Shown here piece after piece: positions 1 through 6,536 of a stretch of 14,284 nucleotides of DNA. The translations under genes were made by a program, and so were the position numbers. This DNA comes from Methanosarcinales archaeon (lineage in GTDB: Archaea > Halobacteriota > Methanosarcinia > Methanotrichales > Methanotrichaceae): positions 1 to 14,284 of the forward strand of contig JAAEEW010000128.1 in the NCBI GenBank assembly GCA_013415595.1, written 5' to 3'. The notes beneath the pieces are model-generated. The model saw nothing but the letters and a program-made list of their open reading frames with translations, was not told the origin of the DNA and did no database searches. Position 1 is the stretch's first letter. Every line of letters starts with the position of its first letter.

Positions 1-600
1 ATCCTCAGCTCCGGGCTGTCCAAGTGGTGCGGCGCCGGGGGCTGGAGGCTGGGGACCTTCACCTTCCCCCGGGACCTGGACTGGCTGATGGAGTCCATGG
101 CCGCCGTGGCCAGCGAGACCTACACCTCGGTCAGCGCCCCCATCCAGTTCGCCGCCGTCCACGCCTTCCGGGGCGGAGTGGCCATCGAGCGCTACCTGTG
201 GCACGCCCGGCGCATCCTCTCCACCCTCGGCAATCAGTGCCACCGGATCCTCACAGACGCCGCCGTCCGGATTCACCCGCCGGAGGGGGCGTTTTACATG
301 TTCCTGGACTTCACCCCCCTGGCCGAGAAGCTGGCCCGGCGGGGCATCCGGGACAGCGTCACCCTGTGCGAGCGGGTGCTGCAGGAGGCGGGAGTGGCCA
401 TCCTGCCGGGCACGGCCTTCGAGCGGCCGGAGACGGAGCTGACCGCCCGCATGGCCTACGTCAACTTCAACGGGGCCAACGCCCTGGCCGCCAGCGAGAC
501 CATCCCCCTGCACCAGCCCCTGACCGAGGAGTTCATCCGCTGCAACTGCCTGGAGACCATCACCGCCGCCCAGAGGATCGCCGACTGGGCCTCAAAATAG
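1..600 (+). CDS. PLP-dependent class I/II aminotransferase, C-terminal part (5' end outside window)
   Basis: The reading frame is open from base 1 and ends at a TAG at 598-600, leaving 199 residues of a protein that starts upstream of the window. Codons 5-20 read GLSKWCGAGGWRLGTF, the fold-type I aminotransferase signature. The Lys at codon 8 (bases 22-24) would form the Schiff base with pyridoxal phosphate, and the Arg of GWRLG follows. The C-terminal domain has the usual GAFYMFLDF strand and an ILPGTAFE segment near the substrate carboxylate site. The family transfers an amino group between an amino acid and a 2-oxo acid in the cytoplasm. The substrate cannot be told from this part. The rest differs clearly from the other aminotransferase in the window (11715-12818), so it is not a recent duplicate. 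The family call is secure; the specific enzyme is not. Confidence 0.88.
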   Translation: MLSSGLSKWCGAGGWRLGTFTFPRDLDWLMESMAAVASETYTSVSAPIQFAAVHAFRGGVAIERYLWHARRILSTLGNQCHRILTDAAVRIHPPEGAFYMFLDFTPLAEKLARRGIRDSVTLCERVLQEAGVAILPGTAFERPETELTARMAYVNFNGANALAASETIPLHQPLTEEFIRCNCLETITAAQRIADWASK

Positions 601-605
601 GATTT

Positions 606-668
606 CTTAAAAAGCTATCTCCGGGATGCTCCCGGTCCCATTCGGGTCCGGTCTCTCGGGCCTTTTTT
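606..668. terminator. Convergent (bidirectional) transcription terminator candidate
   Basis: A perfect inverted repeat (CCGGGA, TGC loop, TCCCGG) lies at 621-635 between two convergent genes. Read on the minus strand it is followed within 8 nt by five Ts (complement of 609-613), which would end the glgP transcript. Read on the plus strand a six-T tract follows at 663-668, which would end the aminotransferase transcript. Archaeal termination depends mainly on T tracts, so both directions are plausible. Confidence 0.55.
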
Positions 669-753
669 CCCGGGGACTGAAGGGATTCTCAGTTTGCAGC
701 CAATGCAGCAGGCGTTCTCTCTGGCTTCCTCTCAAGCATCCTCTCAGACCTTC

Positions 754-2430
754 TCACAGGTAGGCCTCGCTCACGTACCGGCGCATCATGCGGTGGCTGT
801 TGAAGTAGTAGGCCAGCATGCCGATGGAGTTGTTCATCATGGTGATCCACTCGTCCCTCCTCCTGTAGTACAGGGGGATGATGATGTACTCCAGCTTGTT
901 GTACAGGTCGTCCAGCTCCCTGGTCACGCCCTCCTCCAGGGAGAGCTTCTCCTGGGGCTCAGGGCCGATGGCCCAGCCGTTGACCCCCTCGATCCAGCCC
1001 TCGATCCACCAGCCGTCCAGGACGCTGAAGTTTATGACCCCGTTGTGGGCGGCCTTCATGCCGCTGGTCCCCGAGGCCTCCAGGTGCCGCAGAGGGGTGT
1101 TCACCCACACGTCCACCCCGGCCACCATGCGGGCGGCGATGTCCATATCGTAGTCTGCCAGGTAGGCGATCTTGATCTCGCCCTGGAGTTCCCTCATCCG
1201 GGAAAAGATCTCCTCGATCAGCCTCTTTCCCTGCAGGTCCCGGGGGTGGGCCTTCCCGGCGTAGACCAGCTGGATCTTTCCCCGGGCGTTGATCTTTCTC
1301 AACCTGGCCAGGTCCTGGAAGATCAGGGCGGGCCTCTTGTACACCGTGGACCGCCTGGCGAACCCCAGGGTGAGCACGTCGTAGTCCATCCCCGCCCCGG
1401 TGGAGCGGTTCACGTAATCGATCAGGTCCCGCTTGGCCTCCTGGTGGGCCTCCCAGATCAGCTCGTCCGGGACCACGTCCACCCTGACCAGCAGCTCCGG
1501 CTCGTTGGCCCAGCCGGGGAGATACTGATCGTAGAGCCGGCGAAAGGGCGGGCAGGTCCAGGTGAAGGAGTGGACGCCGTTGGTCACGGCGTTTATCTTG
1601 TAGCCGGGGAACATGTGCTGGGATACGTCCTGGTGCCTCTTGGCCACCCCATTGATGTAGTTGGAGAGGTTCAGGGCCAGGAAGGTCATGTTCAGCCGCT
1701 GCAGGCCGCCAAGCTTCCTCAGCATCTCCAGGTCCTGCCAGTCTCCCAGCACCTCCTCCACCAGGGGGTAGGGGAACTTATCGTGACCGGCCTCCACCGG
1801 GGTGTGGGTGGTGAAGACGCACAGCTCCTTGACCTTCTCCAGGTCCATCCCGTGCCTCTTCAGCAGCTCCAGAGTGAGCAGGCTGGAGTGCCCCTCGTTC
1901 ATGTGGTACTTGCGAATCCTGAACCCCAGGGCCTCGAGCATGCGGCACCCGCCGATTCCCAGCACTATCTCCTGCCTCAGCCGGTAGCCGTCGTCTCCGC
2001 CGTAAAGGACGCTGCTGATGTCTCTGTCCCGGGGCTGGTTCTCCGGCAGATCGGTGTCCAGGAACAGCACCGGCACCATGCCCCCGGTCAGGCTCTTTTG
2101 CTCGTACAGCCAGGCCCTGATCCTCACCTCCCGGTCCTGGATCTTGACCGCCGCCTCCTGGGGGAGCATCTCCATGATGGTGGCCGGGTTCCAGTCCACC
2201 GGAAGCTCCGTCTGCCGGCCGTCTCGGTCCAGCTCCTGCCGGAAGTAGCCCTTCTTGCAGGCCAGGCTTACCGCCACCACCGGCAGGTTCAGGTCGGCGC
2301 TGGAGCGGACGGTGTCCCCGGCCAGGGTGCCCAGGCCCCCGGCGTAGGTGGGCATCTGGTTCTCCAGGGCGATCTCCATGGAGAAGTAGGCGATCTTCAT
2401 GCCCTTCAGGGCTCCAGGCAGGTTGTTCAT
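754..2430 (-). CDS. glgP: Alpha-glucan (glycogen/maltodextrin) phosphorylase, GT35 family
   Basis: This 558-aa protein would release glucose-1-phosphate from alpha-1,4-glucan using phosphate and a pyridoxal-phosphate cofactor, in the cytoplasm. It opens with MKIAYFSMEIAL and the glycine-rich YAGGLGTLAGD (about residues 29-39). HMNEGHSS follows near 176, GFARR..YKRP near 356-366, and the PLP-lysine motif EASGTSGMKAAHNG lies at about 451-464 with Lys near 459. The length matches the short phosphorylase form of archaea and some bacteria rather than the roughly 800-residue classical enzyme. The start at 2430 was chosen because GAGAGG lies 7 nt upstream. The frame stays open to a TTG at 2505, but neither that TTG nor an ATG at 2472 has a ribosome site. 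No glycogen synthase or debranching gene is in the window. It probably mobilises stored glucan into glycolysis, where the nearby enolase also acts. Confidence 0.93.
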   Translation of the reverse strand: MNNLPGALKGMKIAYFSMEIALENQMPTYAGGLGTLAGDTVRSSADLNLPVVAVSLACKKGYFRQELDRDGRQTELPVDWNPATIMEMLPQEAAVKIQDREVRIRAWLYEQKSLTGGMVPVLFLDTDLPENQPRDRDISSVLYGGDDGYRLRQEIVLGIGGCRMLEALGFRIRKYHMNEGHSSLLTLELLKRHGMDLEKVKELCVFTTHTPVEAGHDKFPYPLVEEVLGDWQDLEMLRKLGGLQRLNMTFLALNLSNYINGVAKRHQDVSQHMFPGYKINAVTNGVHSFTWTCPPFRRLYDQYLPGWANEPELLVRVDVVPDELIWEAHQEAKRDLIDYVNRSTGAGMDYDVLTLGFARRSTVYKRPALIFQDLARLRKINARGKIQLVYAGKAHPRDLQGKRLIEEIFSRMRELQGEIKIAYLADYDMDIAARMVAGVDVWVNTPLRHLEASGTSGMKAAHNGVINFSVLDGWWIEGWIEGVNGWAIGPEPQEKLSLEEGVTRELDDLYNKLEYIIIPLYYRRRDEWITMMNNSIGMLAYYFNSHRMMRRYVSEAYL

Positions 2431-2523
2431 GGCACATCCTCTCGAAATTTCGTTTTGACTTGGCTGTTGCATGAGGACCGAAAAATCAGGCGTTTGACTG
2501 GACAATTTTCATAGGACCCTTGG

Positions 2524-2547
2524 CTGGATCTCTGTGAAGTGATCCAG
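2524..2547. promoter_or_regulatory. Inverted repeat, possible operator in the glgP promoter region
   Basis: CTGGATC at 2524-2530 and GATCCAG at 2541-2547 form a perfect 7-bp dyad with a 10-nt spacer. On the minus strand a TATA-like TTTTATTG (complement of 2549-2556) sits directly upstream of it. The dyad therefore falls between a possible TATA box and the expected start of a glgP transcript, where many archaeal repressors bind. This would give a leader of about 100 nt before the glgP start. The TATA box is weak and the assignment is inferred from position only. Confidence 0.35.
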
Positions 2548-2681
2548 ACAATAAAAGGCGCTCAAGCTATTTACCGTTGATGGATTGGCCATGGGCTTCT
2601 CCCTCATCAGCAAGAAATCATTCATAAGGAGGGATTGATGCGGGCCGACTCCTGAACCGACTGTATTTGGCCCGTACAAAC

Positions 2682-2737
2682 CGCTTGATGAAAATCGCTT
2701 GACGAAAACCGCTTGATGCGAACCGATCGATGAGAAT
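2682..2737. repeat. 14-bp tandem repeat, four copies
   Basis: Four adjacent 14-bp units start at 2682, 2696, 2710 and 2724. The first three follow CGCTTGAyGmrAAy and differ from each other at a few positions; the fourth (CGATCGATGAGAAT) is more diverged. The array ends 17 nt before the stop codon of the HIT gene. The period is not a multiple of three, so it is not a coding repeat. Its role is unknown: slippage-generated sequence or a set of protein-binding sites are both possible. Confidence 0.7.
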
Positions 2738-2754
2738 AGACTCAAGCGGACGGC

Positions 2755-3243
2755 CTATCCTCGCCCATTTTCGTTCGCCCCGGTTCCAGCAGACCGGAGC
2801 CTTTTCGCCGCCTCGTCTCTGCTCTCCTGCTCACCCAGCCGGGCCATCTCTCCCGCACCCTCCTGGAATCCCTCCAGGGCGTTGAAGAACCGGTCCACCG
2901 GGTCTCCCTTGCTGGTTGGCACCAGGAATATGTGGGTGTGAGGAATCCTCCTCCCCCGGGCGTACATGCAGACGAAGTCCGGCCGATAGGCCTCCATTAT
3001 CCTCCCGGCCACCGACCGGGCCAGGGAGAAGAGGCTTTCCGTCTCCTCCGGGCTCAGGTCGTGCCACCAGGGGACGTGCCTTTTGGGGATGACCAGGCAG
3101 TGGCCCCTGGCCAGGGGATTTATGTCCAGAATGGCCATGGAGAGACCATCCTCCTCGATTACCTGGGCCGGGGCCTCTCCCCCGACGATGCGGCAGAATA
3201 TGCAGCTTTCAGACTCTTCCGACGTCTCCATCCCCTCTTTCAT
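2755..3243 (-). CDS. HIT-family (histidine triad) nucleotide-binding protein
   Basis: This is a 162-aa cytoplasmic protein of the HIT superfamily, whose members hydrolyse or transfer nucleotides from substrates such as AMP-lysine, ApnA or ADP-sulfate. The N-terminal CIFCRIVGGEAPAQVIEED (residues 14-32) is the classic HIT opening, followed by LDINPLARGHCLVIPKRH (39-56). The active-site segment reads PHTHIFLVP (101-109). The family pattern is H-x-H-x-H, but here the third position is Phe106; the central His104, the nucleophile in characterised HIT proteins, is kept. The last 45 residues are charged and family-atypical. The ATG at 3243 has AAAGGG directly before it; the ATG at 3231 has GAGGGG directly before it and is an alternative. 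It lies 148 nt downstream of enolase in the same direction and might share its transcript. The precise substrate is unknown. Confidence 0.88.
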   Translation of the reverse strand: MKEGMETSEESESCIFCRIVGGEAPAQVIEEDGLSMAILDINPLARGHCLVIPKRHVPWWHDLSPEETESLFSLARSVAGRIMEAYRPDFVCMYARGRRIPHTHIFLVPTSKGDPVDRFFNALEGFQEGAGEMARLGEQESRDEAAKRLRSAGTGANENGRG

Positions 3244-3391
3244 CCCTTTGGCAGGAACTCCCGGTCCTGGAAAATCCTTCTGGGAAATCCAGCCCTGGAA
3301 CCGGGGCTTGCAGTCATGCCGGTTTTCAGAGGGCGGCTGATGGGGCCATCCGGCTCCACCACCGCCCCCAAAATTTCCACTCGCCTGTCTT

Positions 3392-4642
3392 TCAGATCCT
3401 GGCGTAGCTGGCGGCGCTTCCCAGCTCCTCCTCGATTCTCATGAGCTGGTTGTACTTGGCGTTTCTCTCTGAGCGGGCCGGCGCGCCGGTCTTCAGCATC
3501 TCCGCACCCAGGGCCACAGCCACATCTGCCAGGGCAGAGTCCTCGGTCTCCGCGGACCGGTGGGAGACCATGACCTTGTAGCTGTTGCGGTAGGAGAGGG
3601 TGGCGGCGTCGAAGGCCTCGGAGACCGATCCGATCTGGTTCAGCTTCAGGAGCAGGGCGTTGGTGGCTCCCATCTTGATGCCCTTCTCCAGCCTCTTGAC
3701 GTTGGTCACGTACAGGTCGTCGCCGATGATGATGGTCCCCTTGAGCCTCCTGGTCAGGGCGGCGAAGTCCTCGAATCCCTCCTCCTCGAAGGGGTCCTCC
3801 AGGGAGATTATGGGATAGGTGCTCACCAGGTCGGCGTAGAAGTCGATCAGCTCGTCGGGGGAGAGCCGGTTTCCGTCTACGGAGTAGCCTCCCTCCATGA
3901 AGAAGCTGGAGGCGGCAGAGTCCAGTCCTATCTTGATCTCCTCGGTGTAGCCGGTCACGTCCAGGGCGGACATGATGGCGTCCAGGGCGTCCCTGGTCTT
4001 GTTCAGGGGTGGCGCGTAGCCTCCCTCGTAGCCCACATTGGTGGCCCCGGCTCCGTACTTGCCCTTCAGGATCTTGCCCAGGGCGTGGTAGGTCTCAGCC
4101 GCCATGCGCAGGCCTTCGGAGAAGCGGCTTGCGCCCTGGGGCAGGATCATGAACTCCTGTATGGCCAGGTCGTTTCCGGCGTGCTGGCCTCCGTTGAGGA
4201 CGTTCAGTGAGGGCACGGGAAGCCTGGTGGCGTTGACCCCGCCCAGGTAGCGGTAAAGGGGCATTCCCAGGGAGCTGGCCGCCGCCTTGGCCACGGCCAG
4301 GGAGACTCCCAGGATGGCGTTGGCGCCCAGGACCGCCTTGTTGGGGGTGCCGTCCATCTCGATCATGAGCTGGTCTATGCCCCTCTGGTCCAGGGCATTG
4401 CATCCCATGATCTGGGGGGCGATCTTCTCGTTGACGTTTTCCACGGCCTTCAGGACGCCCTTTCCCATGTAGCGGTCGCCGCCGTCACGCAGCTCCAGGG
4501 CCTCGTGGGTTCCGGTAGACGCGCCGGACGGGACTGCCGCTCTGCCAAATCCGCAGCAGGTGCATACGTCTACCTCGACAGTCGGATTGCCCCGGGAGTC
4601 CAGGATCTCCCGGGCGTGAATCGTCTGAATCTCTAATGACAT
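3392..4642 (-). CDS. eno: Enolase (phosphopyruvate hydratase)
   Basis: This 416-aa protein interconverts 2-phosphoglycerate and phosphoenolpyruvate in glycolysis/gluconeogenesis. In a methanogen it mainly serves carbon assimilation from pyruvate. Landmarks in order are AREILDSRGNPTVEV (10-24), the GASTG loop (40-44), IQEFMILPQGA (161-171) and the magnesium ligands Asp241 (GLDSAA), Glu282 (SLEDPF) and Asp308 (IIGDDL). The catalytic base Lys333 is in LLKLNQIG, SHRSAETED is at 360-368 and KTGAPARSERNAKYNQL is at 384-400. Full length for the family. Two departures stand out: Cys27, Cys29 and Cys30 in a normally cysteine-free N-terminal strand, and GYEGGYAPP at 204-212 where most enolases have GDEGGFAP(N); Glu206 itself is kept. 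The ATG at 4642 lies just downstream of a strong TATA box, so the mRNA leader is very short. Confidence 0.96.
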   Translation of the reverse strand: MSLEIQTIHAREILDSRGNPTVEVDVCTCCGFGRAAVPSGASTGTHEALELRDGGDRYMGKGVLKAVENVNEKIAPQIMGCNALDQRGIDQLMIEMDGTPNKAVLGANAILGVSLAVAKAAASSLGMPLYRYLGGVNATRLPVPSLNVLNGGQHAGNDLAIQEFMILPQGASRFSEGLRMAAETYHALGKILKGKYGAGATNVGYEGGYAPPLNKTRDALDAIMSALDVTGYTEEIKIGLDSAASSFFMEGGYSVDGNRLSPDELIDFYADLVSTYPIISLEDPFEEEGFEDFAALTRRLKGTIIIGDDLYVTNVKRLEKGIKMGATNALLLKLNQIGSVSEAFDAATLSYRNSYKVMVSHRSAETEDSALADVAVALGAEMLKTGAPARSERNAKYNQLMRIEEELGSAASYARI

Positions 4643-4672
4643 GGCCTATCACTGCGAATATTCATCGAACTC

Positions 4673-4680
4673 ATTATATA
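4673..4680 (-). promoter_or_regulatory. Archaeal TATA box of the enolase gene
   Basis: On the minus strand TATATAAT (complement of 4673-4680) is preceded by the purine-rich CAAAGC, a possible BRE. Placing the transcript start about 25 nt downstream gives position about 4652, a leader of only about 10 nt before the ATG at 4642. It is the clearest AT-rich element in this spacer. Confidence 0.7.
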
Positions 4681-4743
4681 GCTTTGGCTGGCGGGACAAA
4701 AATCACCATTGGCGCCAGATTTCTGCGGGGCCTCCCCCGGGCC

Positions 4744-4762
4744 AAAAAGCCGCCCTCAGGGC
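4744..4762 (-). terminator. Terminator at the end of the ten-gene operon
   Basis: On the minus strand the last codons of cutA form GCCC-TGA-GGGC, a short hairpin whose loop is the stop codon (4752-4762). After GGC come five Ts (complement of 4744-4748). A second minus-strand T run occurs at 4698-4702. This matches an intrinsic-type stop between the operon and the enolase promoter. Confidence 0.55.
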
Positions 4763-5097
4763 TCCCGGACCGAACTCCCGATCCAGCTCAGGTAGGGCTG
4801 AAAGCCTCCGACGATAGGCAGGACGATGATCTCCGGAACCTGGTAGCTGTGCAGCTCCTTGATCCTCCTGGTCACCAGAGGGCTCAAGGCCGCCCTGGTC
4901 TTGATGATCAGCAGGTCTTCTCTCTCGTGGCAGACCCGGCCCTCCCAGAAGAAGTGGGACTGAAGGGCGGTCACGTTGACGCAGGCGGCCAGCTTCTCCT
5001 CCAACAGCATGCTGGCCAGGCCCTCAGACTCCGCCGGGGGCGCGGTGCAAAGCATCACCACGTATTCGTTACCCTCTCCCATTACGGCTTCACCCAT
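4756..5097 (-). CDS. cutA: CutA1 family protein (divalent-cation tolerance protein)
   Basis: This 113-aa protein matches the CutA1 family, small trimeric proteins with a ferredoxin-like fold that bind copper and other divalent metals; their cellular role is still unclear. Visible hallmarks are EYVVMLCTAP (11-20), EEKLAACVNV (33-42), the FFWEG turn (49-53), LLIIKT (62-67) and HSYQVPEIIVLP (83-94). Length is normal for the family apart from about five extra N-terminal residues. The ATG at 5097 overlaps the end of moaE by 16 nt and has GGGAGG 6-7 nt upstream. An in-frame ATG at 5082, overlapping the moaE stop as TAATG, is an alternative. It is the last gene of the operon. Its place behind moaE may reflect metal handling for the pterin cofactor, an inference only. 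Confidence 0.92.
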   Translation of the reverse strand: MGEAVMGEGNEYVVMLCTAPPAESEGLASMLLEEKLAACVNVTALQSHFFWEGRVCHEREDLLIIKTRAALSPLVTRRIKELHSYQVPEIIVLPIVGGFQPYLSWIGSSVREP

Positions 5098-5474
5098 CTC
5101 TCTCCCTCCCCGGTGATCTCCTTCTTCCAGATGGGAACCCGGGCCTTCAGCTCCTCCAGGACGTAGGAGCAGGCCTGGAAGGCCGCCTGGCGGTGGGGGG
5201 CGGCACAGACGATCAGGGCCAGGTCCTGGCCCACCGAAAGCCTCCCCACCCGGTGCACCACGTCCACCGACGAGACTTCGAAGCGCTCCAGGGCCTCCTC
5301 CTTGATGCGGCCAATCTCCTCCAGGGCCGCCTCTGTGTAGGCCTCCACCTCCATCCCCTGGATGCCGTCGTCCCTAACTATTCCCAGGAAGGTCACCACG
5401 GCGCCCACCTCTCCCTTCCTGGCTCCCCTCACCAGCTCCTCCAGGGGAAGCTCGCCCTCCCGGATATCTATCAT
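5082..5474 (-). CDS. moaE: Molybdopterin synthase catalytic (large) subunit MoaE
   Basis: MoaE pairs with thiocarboxylated MoaD and inserts the two dithiolene sulfurs into precursor Z to make molybdopterin, the ligand for molybdenum or tungsten. The 130-aa protein shows GAVVTFLGIVRD (24-35), AYTEAALEEI (45-54), VVHRVGRLSVGQ (72-83) and APHRQAAFQAC (91-101). The C-terminal VPIWKKE (113-119) carries the active-site lysines. Full length for the family. AAGGAGGAGGGG lies upstream of the ATG at 5474, and the moaD stop is 17 nt away. Molybdenum or tungsten formylmethanofuran dehydrogenase would be the obvious consumer in a methanogen. Function is well supported. Confidence 0.95.
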   Translation of the reverse strand: MIDIREGELPLEELVRGARKGEVGAVVTFLGIVRDDGIQGMEVEAYTEAALEEIGRIKEEALERFEVSSVDVVHRVGRLSVGQDLALIVCAAPHRQAAFQACSYVLEELKARVPIWKKEITGEGERWVKP

Positions 5475-5491
5475 CTGATCTCCCCTCCTCC

Positions 5492-5770
5492 TTATCCGCC
5501 GGCCACCGGCGGAAAGACCGCCACCTCGTCTCCCTCGGCCAGGCCGGCCTGCAGGCCCTCCGGGAGCCGGACCTGCCTGCGGTTGAGCATCACCAGCACG
5601 TGGTCCCTCACCCCGCCCGCCGGATCGCAGATCTCCTCCCTCAGGCGGGGAAGGCGGGAACAGAGGGTCTCCAGCAGGCCTCCCACGGTGGCCGGCCCCT
5701 CCAGCTCCACTTCCCGTTCCGGTCCCATGATCTCCCGGAAACGGGCGAAGGCCAGGACCCTGATCCTCAT
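5492..5770 (-). CDS. moaD: MoaD-type sulfur carrier (molybdopterin synthase small subunit)
   Basis: This 92-aa ubiquitin-like protein starts MRIRVLAFARFREIMG and ends PPVAGG. The free C-terminal Gly-Gly is the site that an E1-like enzyme adenylates and that then carries sulfur as a thiocarboxylate. It directly precedes moaE, so a molybdopterin-synthase role is the best call. It is a clear paralogue of the carrier at 7348-7620: both share the K/R-x-K/R-V-x-AFA-x-FR opening, an REREV-x-LE strand, a LxxGDE(I/V)AV segment and the GG tail. Its ATG overlaps the stop of the DUF1894 gene as ATGA, implying translational coupling. The E1-like partner is probably the HesA-type protein at 6593-7342, the only one in the window. 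Confidence 0.92.
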   Translation of the reverse strand: MRIRVLAFARFREIMGPEREVELEGPATVGGLLETLCSRLPRLREEICDPAGGVRDHVLVMLNRRQVRLPEGLQAGLAEGDEVAVFPPVAGG

Positions 5771-6075
5771 CTCTTCTTCTTGAGGGACTTGAGAGTCTCC
5801 TCTTTTCCCGCCTTGCGTATGCGATCTTCCTCCGCCTGATCCTTCAGGCGCAGGACGAAGGTGCCGTGGCAGGGCTTGGTGTAGGGAAATACCAGGTGGC
5901 CATCCTTTATGCCCACGGCGATGGGCGGCACGCCGATGATGTACTCCCCGAAGATCTTGAATCCCGGCTGGAAGTAGTAGACCTCGTCGCAGTTCTTCTC
6001 TATGTACTCCCTGGATTCCTTGAAGGAGACCCTGCTCAGCAGGACTTCAGGTTTGAGCTCCTCTATGCATCCCAT
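5767..6075 (-). CDS. DUF1894 family protein (methanogen-associated, function unknown)
   Basis: This 102-aa protein begins MGCIEELKPEVLLSRVSF and belongs, from memory of the family, to DUF1894, a group known essentially from methanogens. It has a central FGEYIIGVPPIAVGI strand pair, a KPCHGTFVLRL segment and a basic C-terminus ending LKKKR. No signal peptide or membrane span is visible. The frame is open further upstream, but that part overlaps DUF1890 out of frame. The ATG at 6075 has GAGG seven nt before it and gives the family's usual length. The gene overlaps the end of DUF1890 by 13 nt and the start of moaD by 4 nt. The tight packing among sulfur-carrier genes suggests a role in sulfur or cofactor chemistry, but no function is established from sequence. 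Confidence 0.8.
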   Translation of the reverse strand: MGCIEELKPEVLLSRVSFKESREYIEKNCDEVYYFQPGFKIFGEYIIGVPPIAVGIKDGHLVFPYTKPCHGTFVLRLKDQAEEDRIRKAGKEETLKSLKKKR

Positions 6076-6536
6076 ACAGTCGCCTCGTCCAGCATTTTCT
6101 TTAGGGGCATGGGGTTGTGAACCGCTTTGGCCACGATCCTGTGGCAGTCGAACTCTGCGGTCTGCGCCAGGGCCTCGGCGTTCTTGCCGAAGATGACCAG
6201 GTACAGCCTGGCTTTGGAGATGCTGTTCATGGTGGCGGCATAGGTCACTCCGGCGTCGTTGTGGGCGAAGGCAAAGCACATATCGAACTCCCTCCTGCCC
6301 TCCACCAGGTCCCCGATCATCCGGTCGATCTCCACCATCTTCTTGAGGTAGTGCCGCTCCGGGTCCGAGACCCGGGCTAGGTTCAGGGCAGAGCTGGTTC
6401 CGGCCAGCACCACGTCCATCCCCATCTTTCCCAGCCTGTTGGCCAGATAGATCACCAGGCTCATCTGCACCGGGACCTCCGGACAGCCCATCAGGAGCAG
6501 CACCCTCTTCCCCGTCTCTGCCTCTTCCTCCACCAA
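6063..6536 (-). CDS. DUF1890 family protein (methanogen-associated, function unknown)
   Basis: The product is about 157 aa and matches DUF1890, a methanogen-associated family with a Rossmann-like alternation of strands and helices. RVLLLMGCPEVPVQMSLVIY near the N-terminus is the recognisable motif, with a conserved-looking Cys in GCPE. AFAHNDAGVTYAATM and LYLVIFGKNAEAL follow. The fold hints at nucleotide or cofactor binding. No ATG fits: the TTG at 6536 is chosen because AGGAGG sits 6 nt upstream. A GTG at 6533 and a TTG at 6551 (inside the ribosome site) are alternatives. It overlaps the DUF1894 gene by 13 nt, and the two families are likely partners. A six-codon ATG frame ends one base before this start. 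Confidence 0.8.
   Translation of the reverse strand: MVEEEAETGKRVLLLMGCPEVPVQMSLVIYLANRLGKMGMDVVLAGTSSALNLARVSDPERHYLKKMVEIDRMIGDLVEGRREFDMCFAFAHNDAGVTYAATMNSISKARLYLVIFGKNAEALAQTAEFDCHRIVAKAVHNPMPLKKMLDEATVWDA

Larger units (their letters stand above)
2431..2754. other. Intergenic spacer upstream of glgP and downstream of the HIT gene
   Basis: This 324-nt spacer is visibly more AT-rich than its surroundings. It holds the glgP leader, the dyad at 2524-2547, a weak TATA-like element at 2549-2556 and the 14-bp tandem repeat at 2682-2737. A 78-codon minus-strand frame (2509-2745) opens with TTG and has no ribosome site, and its product resembles no known family, so it is not called. On the plus strand AGGAGG at about 2628-2633 precedes an ATG, but the frame ends after four codons. 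Confidence 0.5.

Noticed and set aside
694..2514. Plus-strand open frame of 606 codons opposite glgP
   Set aside because: The minus strand encodes a phosphorylase with all its motifs. The plus product is rich in Val, Leu, Gly, Pro and His, as expected of an antisense shadow in GC-rich DNA.
2682..2737. CRISPR array
   Set aside because: Units are contiguous 14-mers without spacers, and no cas genes are present.
2509..2745. 78-codon minus-strand frame between glgP and the HIT gene
   Set aside because: It starts with TTG, has no ribosome site, runs through the 14-bp repeat and the dyad, and its product resembles no known protein.
3244..3391. Small minus-strand frame (about 25 codons) overlapping the HIT start
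   Set aside because: It is too short, lacks a ribosome site and nothing marks it as coding; no clear promoter for the HIT gene was found here either.
6076..6279. N-terminal extension of DUF1894 up to 6279
   Set aside because: This part is out of frame inside DUF1890 and has shadow composition. The ATG at 6075 gives the recognised family start.
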